DNA of 64,000 nt from Gordonia jinghuaiqii (GCF_014041935.1 NZ_CP059491.1:1-64000); one strand, 5' to 3'. Shown: positions 47,238 through 55,258, counted from the first letter of the stretch. Made by a program: numbers and translations. Notes: generated by a model from the sequence alone, not told the origin.

Positions 47238-48698
47238 CTACTGGAACCTGACGGTGATGTCGGAGTGTCCGACCCGAATGCGGTCACCGTCGGCGAGCTC
47301 CCAGGTGTTGACCTGCAGGTCGTTGACGGTGGTGCCGTTGGTCGAGTTGAGATCGGTGAGCATCGCGGTGGCACCGTCCCAGCGGATCTCCACATGCCGG
47401 CGGGAGACGCCGGTGTCGGGGAGGCGGAACTGGGCGTCCTGACCGCGGCCGATCACGTTGGAACCCTCGTGTAGCTGGAAGGTGCGGTTGCTGCCGTCCT
47501 CGAGGAGGAGGGTGATCGACGACGGTGCGTAGCCGGCCGCGGGACGTCCTGCGCCGTAGCCCTGGTCGTAGCCGCCCTGGTAGTCGTAGCCGGCGGGCTG
47601 CTGGCCGTAACCCTGTTGGCCGTAGCCCTGCTGGGCGTAACCCTGCTGCTCGTAACCCTGCTGGCCATAGCCCTGGTCGTAGCCGGCGGGCTGCTGGCTG
47701 TAACCCTGCTGGCCGTAACCCTGGTCGTAGCCGGCGGGCTGCTGGCTGTAACCCTGCTGGCCGTAACCCTGCTGCTCGTAGCCGGCGGGCTGCTGGCCGT
47801 AGCCCTGTTGCTCGTAACCGGGCTGGCCGTAGCTCTGCTGGTCGTATCCGCCGGGCTGCTGCGCGTAGCCCTGCTGTTCATAACCCGGCTGGCCGTAGCC
47901 CGCGGGCTGTCCGTAGGAGGCCGGATCGTATCCGCCGGGCTGCTGTCCGTAGGCCTGCTGGTCGTAGCCCTGGTCGTAGGCGGGCTGCTGACCGTACTGG
48001 TCATATCCCTGCTGGCCGTAGCCCTGCTGTCCCGAGCCCTGCTGTGCCGAGCCCTGACCGTACTGGTCGTAACCCTGCTGCTCGGAGCCCTGCTGATCGT
48101 AGGTGGGATCGGCGCCCCTGCGCTGGTCGTATCCGGGGTTCTGAGTCATTCTGGGGGCTCCTTGGTCGGGGGCGGTGGCCTTGGGGAACGGGGCCGGCGG
48201 AAACGGGGCCGGCGGAGGAAACGTGGCCAGTGGTGTCGGGGCCGGGGGACCGGCCGGTGGGTTGGGGGCCTTCGGTTGCGCGTCGGATGGCCTCTCCGGA
48301 CGCGCCGGAACCGGTCGGGGCCGCGCATCCGGGTTGACCGTGCCGCGTGCGCGGAACATCCCGGTGTGCAAGGACGGCGATTGCTCGAACTCTACGACGA
48401 CCTTGCCGTAGGTCTGCCATCCGTTGTCTCTGATGAAGTTTTCCAGATGCTTCGAGAAGGTCTTGCGGTTCAGCTCGTATTCCCCGGCGATGTGTTGATG
48501 ATCGGTCGGGCTGAACAGCAACGTATAGCTGTTGGCCGCTAGGACGGTACCGTCGCCGAGGTTCTCGAGCGACTCCTCGGCCTCTCGCTGCAGCCCGTTC
48601 TCGATCTCCTGGGGGGCCACCTGGCCACCGAAAACTCTCGCAAAGCCGTCGTCAACAGCGCCCTCGAGCTTGCGTTCTAGTCGTTGCAGGATCCCCAC
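47238..48698 (-). CDS. fhaA: FHA-domain protein FhaA with Gln/Gly/Tyr-rich central region
   Basis: Adaptor that binds the phosphorylated MviN pseudokinase and restrains peptidoglycan synthesis in mycobacteria. The 486-residue protein has an N-terminal DUF3662 domain (about 1-125: [20 protein letters not shown]), a Pro/Ala linker, a 190-residue Gln/Gly/Tyr/Pro-rich region (roughly 195-385), and a C-terminal FHA domain (about 390-486) with [19 protein letters not shown] and [12 protein letters not shown] 48698 is chosen because aaggagg lies just upstream; the frame opens earlier at 48848 but that part is not conserved. It is the last gene of the kinase/phosphatase block, in its own transcription unit. 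Confidence 0.94.
   Translation of the reverse strand: MGILQRLERKLEGAVDDGFARVFGGQVAPQEIENGLQREAEESLENLGDGTVLAANSYTLLFSPTDHQHIAGEYELNRKTFSKHLENFIRDNGWQTYGKVVVEFEQSPSLHTGMFRARGTVNPDARPRPVPARPERPSDAQPKAPNPPAGPPAPTPLATFPPPAPFPPAPFPKATAPDQGAPRMTQNPGYDQRRGADPTYDQQGSEQQGYDQYGQGSAQQGSGQQGYGQQGYDQYGQQPAYDQGYDQQAYGQQPGGYDPASYGQPAGYGQPGYEQQGYAQQPGGYDQQSYGQPGYEQQGYGQQPAGYEQQGYGQQGYSQQPAGYDQGYGQQGYSQQPAGYDQGYGQQGYEQQGYAQQGYGQQGYGQQPAGYDYQGGYDQGYGAGRPAAGYAPSSITLLLEDGSNRTFQLHEGSNVIGRGQDAQFRLPDTGVSRRHVEIRWDGATAMLTDLNSTNGTTVNDLQVNTWELADGDRIRVGHSDITVRFQ
47525..48110 (-). repeat. Imperfect repeats coding the Gln/Gly/Tyr-rich region of FhaA
   Basis: Dozens of imperfect units such as ggctacgggcagcaggg (minus strand) encode (Y/G)-G-Q-Q-G-Y variations. 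Units of 15, 18, 21 and 30 bases are interleaved, and all keep the reading frame. The array is coding, not an intergenic repeat or CRISPR. Confidence 0.9.
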
Positions 48699-48974
48699 CG
48701 AGACCTCCTTCCGCGGCATTTGAGCGTGTCGCCGTGCATCTGGCCTTGTTTGATGATAGCGACAACGACAAGCAACTGTGCCATCAAGGCAACTGGTGCA
48801 CCGTGTGTAACAGCTGCCCCAGGGGTCTGGCCAGCCCCGACCATGCACCCGCCATCCTGCGGCAATGCACCGACGCGTATCCGGTTTTGTTCTGGGAGTG
48901 GCGTACTGTTATCGTCGTCCAGTCGCAGGACGAACCCGGTCCGACGACATGCCCGCCGGATTTCCGGCGGCCAC

Positions 48975-49060
48975 GGGCGAGTGGCGGAATGGCAGACGCG
49001 CTGGCTTCAGGTGCCAGTGTCCTTCGGGACGTGGGGGTTCAAGTCCCCCTTCGCCCACCA
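48975..49060 (+). tRNA. leuT: tRNA-Leu (CAG anticodon), CCA encoded
   Basis: Class II tRNA with a long variable arm. Acceptor gggcgag/ttcgccc, D arm ggcggaatggcagacgc, anticodon stem-loop ctggcttCAGgtgccag, variable stem tgtccttcgggacg, T arm gggggttcaagtccccc, discriminator A at 49057 and encoded CCA at 49058-49060. The position after fhaA matches leuT of M. tuberculosis. Confidence 0.96.
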
Positions 49061-49085
49061 CGAGCGTTCAGCTCGAAGTGGTCAC

Positions 49086-49120
49086 AAAGGTCAGGTTGCA
49101 ATGTGCAGCCTGACCTTTTT
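49086..49120 (+). terminator. Intrinsic terminator after tRNA-Leu
   Basis: Stem aaaggtcagg / cctgaccttt enclosing an inner tgca repeat, ending in ttttt (49116-49120). This is the most classical intrinsic terminator in the window and lies 26 bases after the tRNA. Confidence 0.88.
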
Positions 49121-49192
49121 GTTTCCGGCCTCGTGTCGGGTACCCGTCGTCGACTGTTGTGGCCGACCGGGTGCCGGTGGGAAGGTGATGCC

Positions 49193-49630
49193 GTGCCAGA
49201 GGACCGGGACCGCGATCCGAACGGTCGCGCCCGCCAGGCCCGGCCGCGTGATGAATTGGGCAGGCCGTTGCCGTACGGCGCGCAGGGTGTCGAGCCGGTG
49301 CCTGAGGTGCCGTTGCCTCCCGACGAGACGATCGCGCTGGCGGAGCGACTGCTCGAAGACGGTAGGCCTTTCTCCGCGCACGAGGTGTTCGAGACACGGT
49401 GGAAATCGTGTCCGCCGGCGGAACGTCCCCTGTGGCAGGGGCTCGCTCAACTCTGCGTCGGGCTGACGCATCACCGTCGGGGCAACGTCGTCGGCGCGCA
49501 GCGCCTCTACGACCGTGCCGCAGCGCGTCTCGTCGACTATGAGCAGTCCGGGGGAGTGACGTACGGAATGGACCTCCAGGCGATCCGCGACCGGGCGCGT
49601 GAGGAGATCCGTGGGTCCGGTGCGCCGTGA
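49193..49630 (+). CDS. DUF309 protein
   Basis: A 145-residue protein. The first 45 residues are basic and polar. The rest is the DUF309 helical domain with the signature FSAHEVFETRWKSCPPAERP, then LWQGLAQLCVGLTHHRRGN and GAQRLYDRAAARL, containing the conserved His, Glu and Trp. GTG 49193 follows gaagg. The family resembles a metal-binding helical bundle with no proven function. A longer frame from 48734 runs through tRNA-Leu and is not real. Confidence 0.88.
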   Translation: MPEDRDRDPNGRARQARPRDELGRPLPYGAQGVEPVPEVPLPPDETIALAERLLEDGRPFSAHEVFETRWKSCPPAERPLWQGLAQLCVGLTHHRRGNVVGAQRLYDRAAARLVDYEQSGGVTYGMDLQAIRDRAREEIRGSGAP

Positions 49631-49720
49631 CGCGCCGCTCCCTGTGTCATCGACATCGATGAGACTCCGCGTCGATTCGCCCACGCCGCTCGTCGGTTGG
49701 CCGACGGCTCGTCGGGCCGG

Positions 49721-51310
49721 TCACCCCCTGCGCAACGTGGCCGTGATGACGAAGTCCCGGTTCTGGGACCGGGAGAAGTAGGTCGACGAGTACCGGAGTG
49801 TTCCGTCGGAGCCCGGGGTCAGCGAGATCTGCGACGTGACACAGGTTCCGCGCGTGATGTTCTCGTTCACGATGATGCCGCCCCGCCGTGGCAGTTGTTC
49901 TGTCCACGTCCCGCTGCAACCGATCTGTGGATAGCTCACCGTCGCGCGCACCGGATACACCGATGAGATGTCGGCCACGACGTCGAATCCCGTCTGGTCG
50001 CCGGTGACCGCGCCGCGCCAGGTTCCGATCAGGTTCGCCGGCGTCGTCGGCGGTGACGCGCCTGCCGAAGGTGAGGTATCCGACGATGAGGGTTCGGGAG
50101 TGCGCTCGGCCACCGGGGTCTCCGACGCCCGGCTGGCGACCGGCGTGGCGGTGTCGCCCTTGCCGACCAGCAGGATTGCCGATATGGCGACCACCGCCAG
50201 TACCACCACTCCGACGATCGCCGCGGTGATCCATCCGACGGCACTGCGCCGGGCTGGTACAGGATTCAGCTGTGCCGGGTGGGGTCCCGAGATCCCCGGT
50301 GTGGAACCTGCGGCGGTGGCCGGCCGCCCGGATCGCCTCGGGAAGGCCTGCGCGGACACCGTCGGCTGATGGTCCGGCATTGAATGCGGTTGCGGCGGCT
50401 GTGGAGTCGGGGCCATCACCGTGGGTCCGGCCACCGTCCGTCCGCTCCCGGTCCGTGCAGGGTTCTCGTACAACGCCGCAGAAGCTGCGGCCGCGAGCTC
50501 CCCACACGTGGCGAACCGGTCCTGCGGGCGTTTGGCCAGGACACGGTAGATGACGTCGTCGAATGCGCTGGGCAGGTCGGGCCGCGAGTCGGTCAGTCGC
50601 GGCACCGGGGCGTGCAGGTGGGCGCTCATCATCGCGAGCTGGTCGCTCCGTGGGAAGACCGGGGCGCCGGTGAGTAATTCGTAGAAGGTGCAGCCGAGGG
50701 CGTAGACGTCGACGGCCGGGGTCAGTGGTTCACCGCTGAACAGTTCCGGCGCGGCGTAGGCGAGGGTTCCGATCATCGTGCCGGTACCGGTGAGGCCGGT
50801 CGATTCGCTGAGGAGACGCGCCACTCCGAAGTCGCCGATCAGCGCTCGCCGCGTCCCCGGCGAATGCCCGGCAGTGGTCAGGATGTTCGCGGGTTTGACG
50901 TCCCGATGCAGCGTGCCCTGTGCGTGCGCGTAGTCCAGGGCCGACGCGACCTGACCGATGATGTCGATGATCAGTGCGGGGTGCAGCGGACCGTGCGCAT
51001 CGCGCACCATCGCGGCGGTGTCGGTGCCGTCGACGTACTGCATGGCGATCCACATGAGGTCCTCGTCGACACCGGCATCCTGCACCGAGACGATGTTCGG
51101 GTGGTCCAGCCGTGACGCCAGTTCGGCTTCTCGCCGGAACCGTTCGCGAAACGAGGGGTCGGCGCCCAGTGCCGACGCCAGCACCTTGAGTGCCTGATGC
51201 CGGGGCAACCGCGGATGCTGCGCGAGGTAGACGGTGCCCATGCCACCTGACCCGAGAACCCGGACCACCGTGTAGCCGGCGATCACATCGCCGGGGACCA
51301 GACCTCTCAT
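49721..51310 (-). CDS. Transmembrane serine/threonine protein kinase
   Basis: A 529-residue kinase with an N-terminal catalytic domain (about 12-280): glycine loop GSGGMGTVY, Lys42, HRDVKPANIL with HRD at 135-137, DFG at 160-162 and an activation loop TGLTGTGTMIGTLAYAAPEL. A Pro-rich linker leads to a membrane helix at about 358-383 and an extracellular domain (about 425-529) containing LIGTWRGAVTGDQTGFDVVA and two Cys that could pair. It is of the PknA/PknB type but not part of the cell-division operon. ATG 51310 overlaps the stop of a 44-codon remnant ORF (ATGA), and there is no good ribosome site, so translation may depend on the upstream ORF. Confidence 0.9.
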   Translation of the reverse strand: MRGLVPGDVIAGYTVVRVLGSGGMGTVYLAQHPRLPRHQALKVLASALGADPSFRERFRREAELASRLDHPNIVSVQDAGVDEDLMWIAMQYVDGTDTAAMVRDAHGPLHPALIIDIIGQVASALDYAHAQGTLHRDVKPANILTTAGHSPGTRRALIGDFGVARLLSESTGLTGTGTMIGTLAYAAPELFSGEPLTPAVDVYALGCTFYELLTGAPVFPRSDQLAMMSAHLHAPVPRLTDSRPDLPSAFDDVIYRVLAKRPQDRFATCGELAAAASAALYENPARTGSGRTVAGPTVMAPTPQPPQPHSMPDHQPTVSAQAFPRRSGRPATAAGSTPGISGPHPAQLNPVPARRSAVGWITAAIVGVVVLAVVAISAILLVGKGDTATPVASRASETPVAERTPEPSSSDTSPSAGASPPTTPANLIGTWRGAVTGDQTGFDVVADISSVYPVRATVSYPQIGCSGTWTEQLPRRGGIIVNENITRGTCVTSQISLTPGSDGTLRYSSTYFSRSQNRDFVITATLRRG

Positions 51311-51441
51311 CGCGGTAGGAGTTCGACGATGGGTGTGGCGGTCACCGGTAGACGTCGCCGTCCGACCTGGAGCTCGCAGTTCGGCCCCTGATGGGTCTGC
51401 CACTGATGGGTCTGCAGAGTACGGATGAACGACGACGTCAT
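51307..51441 (-). pseudogene. Shrunken deazaflavin-dependent nitroreductase paralogue (44-codon ORF)
   Basis: An intact 44-residue ORF starting MTSSFIRTLQTHQW, then NCELQVGRRRLPVTA and PIVELLPR. These three pieces align with the start, middle and end of the complete protein encoded at 52964-53401 (MTSLFIRTLQTHQW, HCEIQVGRHRMPVTA, AIVELTPQ), with two internal deletions that keep the frame. About 20 bases upstream of both start codons are also nearly identical. The stop codon overlaps the kinase start (ATGA). It is a degenerate duplicate that may now act as a coupling leader for the kinase gene. Confidence 0.8.
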
Positions 51442-51485
51442 CGGTCCACTATCGCCGATCGCGGGCGACGGCTCCCGTCGAACCG

Positions 51486-51977
51486 TCAGGTGCCGTTGCG
51501 CACTCGCTGGGCAAAACCGGTGAGATGGGTGCGCAGCGTCGAGATCCGGATCTGCCGAACGGTTTCGGGATCGTCGGTGGAGTAGATGGCGGACGGCTTG
51601 GCGCGGACGTTCGCCGAGCACTCGAAGTTCGAGCAGATCAACGTCCCGACGGTGTCGCCCTTGCGTCCGGCGGGTCCGGCGAGTTTCGCACTGAAGAAGG
51701 CGACGTCGTTGGGCAGTTGCAGATCGGCGCAGAACGAGCACAGCGGGCGGTTCCGGGGTTGACGACCACCCAGCCGCAGCATGATTCCGACGATGTCGTC
51801 ATCCGCCGGAATGATGAGGTAGCCGACCATCGGCAGTCCGGGATCACGCCATCCGGCGAAATCCAGTTTGTCCCAGTTGAATTCGGCGAAATCGGATGGC
51901 AATGTCAGCGCCTTGCGTTCGCGCAGGGTCGCGTTGACGAACGACGAGCGGATCTGGGATTCGGTCAACGAATACAT
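51486..51977 (-). CDS. FBP (EF-G-binding, FusB-like) zinc-finger protein
   Basis: A 163-residue protein: N-terminal helical part (TESQIRSSFVNATLRERKAL) and a C-terminal treble-clef zinc finger with CSFC (Cys80, Cys83) and ICSNFEC (Cys115, Cys120). This matches the FBP_C/FusB family, whose characterised staphylococcal members bind elongation factor G and rescue it from fusidic acid. Actinobacterial members are mostly uncharacterised, so a resistance role is inference. ATG 51977; the frame opens at 52055 but begins with an unlike segment. It runs toward the kinase gene with 44 bases before the nitroreductase remnant. Confidence 0.82.
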   Translation of the reverse strand: MYSLTESQIRSSFVNATLRERKALTLPSDFAEFNWDKLDFAGWRDPGLPMVGYLIIPADDDIVGIMLRLGGRQPRNRPLCSFCADLQLPNDVAFFSAKLAGPAGRKGDTVGTLICSNFECSANVRAKPSAIYSTDDPETVRQIRISTLRTHLTGFAQRVRNGT

Positions 51978-52278
51978 GGGTGTCCACACCTCTGGTGTCG
52001 GAGGGAATCGGAGAAGGCACACGGCAACCGGCGCGGTCCTCACCACAGGGGACACGCACCGATCGGGGCGGGGTGCTCAACCGTCGGCGCGCACGACGCC
52101 GACGACCTCCTCACGCCCGGAGGGCGACACCGATGTGGACACGAGAAACGATGGTGGTTCCCGATGGCCGGTATGTCAACGCGATATCCGCGAGTCGTGG
52201 CCGGTCACGCTCACTCGTTCCGTTCCCGCTCACGAGAAATGCGTGAGCGGGAACGGATGTTGTGAGCGTCGACCGCGC
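51978..52278. other. Gap between FBP and RibD-like genes
   Basis: A 301-bp gap that must contain the FBP gene promoter. The only structure I recognise is the nested palindrome at its far end (52210-52268). No gene is supported in any frame. Confidence 0.6.
52210..52268. repeat. Nested palindromic element, copy 1
   Basis: Inner perfect 16-bp inverted repeat tccgttcccgctcacg / cgtgagcgggaacgga (52221-52236, 52244-52259) with loop agaaatg, enclosed by an outer pair cgctcac / gtgagcg (52210-52216, 52262-52268). A second copy of the same design is at 53558-53618. Confidence 0.9.
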
Positions 52279-52860
52279 TCACGCGCGAGTGCCCGGCGAA
52301 CTGACGCCGACGTCACCGGGTCCGATAACGCAGCAGCGAGACACCGATGTCGAAGCTCTTGGTCTCGACCAGGCGGAGCCTCGGATCTCCAGGCCTGCCG
52401 GGAACAATCCGCGGCCCGATCCCTGCACGGTCGGGTAGACGAACAGTCGGTACTCGTCGACGAGTCCGGCGCCGATCAGCGTGTGACACAGGCTGATGCT
52501 GCCCGTCACGACGATGTCCTTGCCGTCGGCGTTCTTCAATGCGGTCACCTCGTCGACCACGTCACCGGAGAGCACAGTGGAGTGCTGCCAGCCCGGGTCG
52601 GTCATCGTGTGCGACACCACATACTTGTCGACCTTGTTGAGATAGTCGGTGACCCCGGTGGCGTCGTCGATCTGGTGCGGCCAGAAGCTGCGGAAATCCT
52701 CGAAAGTCCGTCTTCCTACGAGCAGTGCATCGGCGTCGGCGTCCTGCCGATGTGATTCCTCGATCAGGTCGGGTGCCTCGACGGTCGGGTCGAACCAGTC
52801 GGTCAACATCTCGATCGCGCCGTCGAGCGTCACGTTCTGGGTGATCGCGAGCGTCCGCAT
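52279..52860 (-). CDS. RibD C-terminal/DHFR-like protein, C-terminus frameshifted
   Basis: A 193-residue RibD_C-family protein: RTLAITQNVTLDGAIEM, LLVGRRTFEDFRSFWP, KNADGKDIVVTGSISLCHTL and YRLFVYPTVQGSGRGLFPAG. The last 30 residues are unlike the family. Reading the other frame from about 52393 gives the usual ending RLRLVETKSFDIGVSLLRYR and a stop at 52313-52315, so a one-base indel near 52390 has shifted the end. It may be a real mutation or a sequencing error; the core fold is complete either way. ATG 52860 follows aggaga. Substrate unknown. Confidence 0.78.
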   Translation of the reverse strand: MRTLAITQNVTLDGAIEMLTDWFDPTVEAPDLIEESHRQDADADALLVGRRTFEDFRSFWPHQIDDATGVTDYLNKVDKYVVSHTMTDPGWQHSTVLSGDVVDEVTALKNADGKDIVVTGSISLCHTLIGAGLVDEYRLFVYPTVQGSGRGLFPAGLEIRGSAWSRPRASTSVSRCCVIGPGDVGVSSPGTRA

Positions 52861-52963
52861 GCTTCTCCTCGGGTTCGTCGGGCCACACAGGTACCGACCG
52901 ACGAGCCGGACGTTTGTCATCGGAGCAGGGGCGGGGAGCAGCGGGTCAGGGAGGGGCAGCCGA

Positions 52964-53401
52964 TCAGGGGCGGTGTTGCGGCGTCAGCTCCACGATGGCG
53001 AGAGGACGCGACGTCCTTTTCTGGTAGCCGGCGTACCGGCCATTGTTCACCTCGTCGAGGAGTGTCAATCGTCGGGCGTAGTCCGGGTCGTCGGGGTAGG
53101 TCGCGCGGGCCGTGACCGGCATCCGGTGGCGACCGACCTGGATCTCGCAGTGCGGCTGCGTCTTCAGGTTCGCCAGCCATCCCGGTGGCCGCGGCGAACC
53201 GCCGTTCGATGCAACCACCAGGTAGGCCTCGCCGTCGCGGGCGTAGGTGAGTGCGTTGCATCTCGCCTCACCTGTCCGCCGGCCGATCGTGCGCAACAGT
53301 AGGGTGGGGTTGCCCAACAGCAGCCGATGTCCGATGAGACCGCCGGAGTGTTCGTAGAGCCATTGGTGGGTCTGGAGAGTTCGGATGAACAGCGACGTCA
53401 T
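52964..53401 (-). CDS. Deazaflavin (F420)-dependent nitroreductase family protein (Ddn-like)
   Basis: A 145-residue split-barrel protein: MTSLFIRTLQTHQWLYEHSG, TIGRRTGEARCNALTYARDG, YLVVASNGGSPRPPGWLANL and HCEIQVGRHRMPVTARATYP. These are the conserved blocks of the Ddn family, whose M. tuberculosis members use coenzyme F420. ATG 53401 is favoured over the longer frame to 53443. A drastically shortened paralogue lies 1.5 kb away at 51307-51441. Natural substrates are often quinones or unknown. Confidence 0.9.
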   Translation of the reverse strand: MTSLFIRTLQTHQWLYEHSGGLIGHRLLLGNPTLLLRTIGRRTGEARCNALTYARDGEAYLVVASNGGSPRPPGWLANLKTQPHCEIQVGRHRMPVTARATYPDDPDYARRLTLLDEVNNGRYAGYQKRTSRPLAIVELTPQHRP

Positions 53402-53766
53402 CGATCCACTATCGCCGATGGTCGACCGAATAGACCGGCGCAAGGTTCCGCGTCGACGCGTGTCCGTTCATTGCCGCGATATCCGAGGCGTACCAGGCCG
53501 AGAAGATCTTCCCGCCCTGACCCGCGCGCGCCCGACCCGCACGAGCCCGGGGTCGTTCGCTCACGCGATCCGTTCGCGCTCACGCGGAAAAGGTGAGCGC
53601 GAACGGAAGACGTGAGCGTTATGATGCCGTCTTCGGGTGATTGGCGCGTGCCGCGCCCGGGTATCCGCCCGTCGTGAATCGACACGACCCGACGCGCGGA
53701 CACCCGCTGCGGACGTGGTGCCCGGACCGGACGGGGACACCCGTCGACGGCCGATAGGCGCGGTCC
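53402..53766. other. Gap between divergent Ddn-like and DUF72 genes
   Basis: A 365-bp gap with both promoters. The second copy of the nested palindrome (53558-53618) sits in its middle. No gene is supported; reading frames here are short and basic. Confidence 0.6.
53558..53618. repeat. Nested palindromic element, copy 2
   Basis: Inner perfect 15-bp inverted repeat tccgttcgcgctcac / gtgagcgcgaacgga (53569-53583, 53593-53607) with loop gcggaaaag, enclosed by outer cgctcac / gtgagcg (53558-53564, 53612-53618). Compared with copy 1 the eighth stem pair is G-C instead of C-G, a compensatory change. Confidence 0.9.
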
Positions 53767-54519
53767 GTGCTCTACATCGGCACCTCCGGCTGGCAGTACA
53801 AGGACTGGCGGGGAGCGTTCTATCCCGAGAAGCTCCCGCAACGGCTGTGGCTCAACCACTACGCGGAGCGGTTCTCGACCGCCGAGGTGAACAACACCTT
53901 CTACCGGCTGCCCGAGAAGACGGCGTTCGAGCACTGGGCCGAGGCAGTGCCGCCGGACTTCCGCATGGCGGCGAAGATGAGCAGGTATCTGACCCACATC
54001 AAGCGTCTCAACGAGCCGGCCGAGCCGGTCCAGCGTTTCCTCGACCGGTCATCCGGCCTCGGTGCGCGGCTGGGCCCGGTGCTTCTCCAGCTGCCACCAA
54101 ACCTCAAGGCTCAACCCGACGCACTCGCGGAGACGCTGCAACTCTTCCCGAGCAGCGTCCAGGTCGCCGTCGAACCCCGCCACGATTCGTGGTGGACCGA
54201 CGAGGTCCGTGAGGTACTCGAGAAGAACAACGCGGCGCTGTGCTGGGCTGACCGGAAGAGCCGGGCACTCACCCCGCTGTGGGTGACAGCCGACTTCGGG
54301 TACCTGCGCCTGCACGACGGGACTTCCCGGCGCCCGATGAGTTACGGGGTCAGGGCCATCGACAGCTGGCTGCGCTGCCTCGCCGACGCCTACGACGACT
54401 CGCGCGATGTCTACGTGTACTTCAACAACGATCCCGGGTGCGCGGCGATCGACAACGCGCTCACCATGATTCGTCGAGCGAAGAGGCTGGGAATGTCGGT
54501 GAAGACCGTCGGAGAGTGA
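53767..54519 (+). CDS. DUF72 protein (YecE-like TIM barrel)
   Basis: A 250-residue protein of the DUF72/YecE family: IGTSGWQYKDWRGAFYPEKL at the N-terminus, AEVNNTFYRLPEKTAFEHWA, FRMAAKMSRYLTHIKRL, VAVEPRHDSW and a C-terminal YVYFNNDPGCAAIDNALTM. These are the conserved barrel strands of the family, which has structural but no firm biochemical annotation. GTG 53767 is the only start that retains the first strand; the ribosome site is poor. A 16-bp hairpin follows 11 bases after the stop. Confidence 0.9.
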   Translation: MLYIGTSGWQYKDWRGAFYPEKLPQRLWLNHYAERFSTAEVNNTFYRLPEKTAFEHWAEAVPPDFRMAAKMSRYLTHIKRLNEPAEPVQRFLDRSSGLGARLGPVLLQLPPNLKAQPDALAETLQLFPSSVQVAVEPRHDSWWTDEVREVLEKNNAALCWADRKSRALTPLWVTADFGYLRLHDGTSRRPMSYGVRAIDSWLRCLADAYDDSRDVYVYFNNDPGCAAIDNALTMIRRAKRLGMSVKTVGE

Positions 54520-54530
54520 CCCGGGACGGC

Positions 54531-54566
54531 CGCCGGATTGATGTCGCAGCCGACATCGATCCGGCG
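54531..54566 (+). terminator. Hairpin after the DUF72 gene
   Basis: Stem cgccggattgatgtcg / cgacatcgatccggcg (16 bp with one G-T position), loop cagc, 11 bases after the stop. No T-run. A 12-bp perfect palindrome gtcgcgcgcgac follows at 54603-54614. Confidence 0.7.
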
Positions 54567-54659
54567 AAGAGACTTCGATCGGGGTCGCGCATGCGGAGTG
54601 AGGTCGCGCGCGACATCATTTCGGGTCCGGCGCATGCGAGGGCCCCGACTCGGGTACAC

Positions 54660-54675
54660 TCGAACATACGTTCGT
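54660..54675. promoter_or_regulatory. SOS (LexA) box-like palindrome
   Basis: TCGAAC-ATAC-GTTCGT matches the mycobacterial/Gram-positive LexA consensus TCGAAC-N4-GTTCGA with one mismatch at the last base. The -10-like tacact (54655-54660) abuts it on the left, the usual relation between a LexA box and its promoter. No known SOS gene follows on either strand. Confidence 0.65.
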
Positions 54676-54932
54676 CGCGTTGTCCCGGGAGATTGCCATC
54701 GTCGGCGACATCTCAGAGTCTCCCAGGACTGCAGTCGGACGATGCATGAACTCGAAAAATCCTATATCACAATCGAATTCCGCCGACAGGCCGAGCGGGA
54801 CGACTCGCCTGTCGTACCCGTGCCATAGCCTGTGGGGGAGGGTGAGCGCGGCTCGCCGCTTCGTTCCGGACCGCCGATTTCGACGCCGACGCCCAGCCCG
54901 CCCGGGCTGATCGTGACCACGAGGGGACTCCG

Positions 54933-55187
54933 ATGCCGAGCAGGATTGCCGAACTCTGTCACTACGACGTCGCCACCCTCACTCGGTATCTCGAGGTGTG
55001 TGAACGTCAGTGGCGTGAGTGGCGCGGCAACGCCGCGGAGGTCCGGGTTGCTGCGGGTGACCCGGCCGCCGTCCGGTTCTGTGAAGAAGAAGAAGCCTTC
55101 TGGCAGCGTTTCGCGGAACTGCTGCGGATCGCCATCCACGAGGCCGACGAGTCCGACCGCCGAACGTTCCGCAGGCGGTCGGCATGA
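54933..55187 (+). CDS. Small hypothetical protein
   Basis: An 84-residue, charged, probably helical protein: PSRIAELCHYDVATLTRYLE, then QWREWRGNAAEVR and FCEEEEAFWQRFAELLRIA. It has two Cys, several Trp and no membrane segment. ATG 54933; no clear ribosome site. I do not recognise a family. Coding is supported by codon bias and amphipathic helix pattern. It is the first clear ORF downstream of the SOS-type box at 54660, about 260 bases away, so damage control is possible but unproven. Confidence 0.5.
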   Translation: MPSRIAELCHYDVATLTRYLEVCERQWREWRGNAAEVRVAAGDPAAVRFCEEEEAFWQRFAELLRIAIHEADESDRRTFRRRSA

Positions 55188-55258
55188 TCGCGTCCGCATG
55201 ACCGCGCAACGTTACCGCCGGCCCGATCGGAGCAGCGAGATCGGGTGACGTCCCTGGC

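Larger units (their letters stand above)
54520..54932. other. Gap with SOS-type box, no assigned gene
   Basis: A 413-bp gap containing the DUF72 terminator, an alternating-CG palindrome, an SOS-type box (54660-54675) and, downstream of it, a possible 28-codon ORF starting ATG 54742 (MHELEKSYITIEFRRQAERD...). No recognisable protein family is encoded. The sequence after 54830 leads into the small hypothetical gene at 54933. Confidence 0.5.

Noticed and set aside
47525..48110. Repeat array that might be mistaken for a CRISPR
   Set aside because: Units are irregular, all multiples of three, and encode the Gln/Gly/Tyr-rich part of FhaA; there are no unique spacers.
48734..49192. DUF309 gene starting upstream at 48734
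   Set aside because: The extension would run through tRNA-Leu and its terminator.
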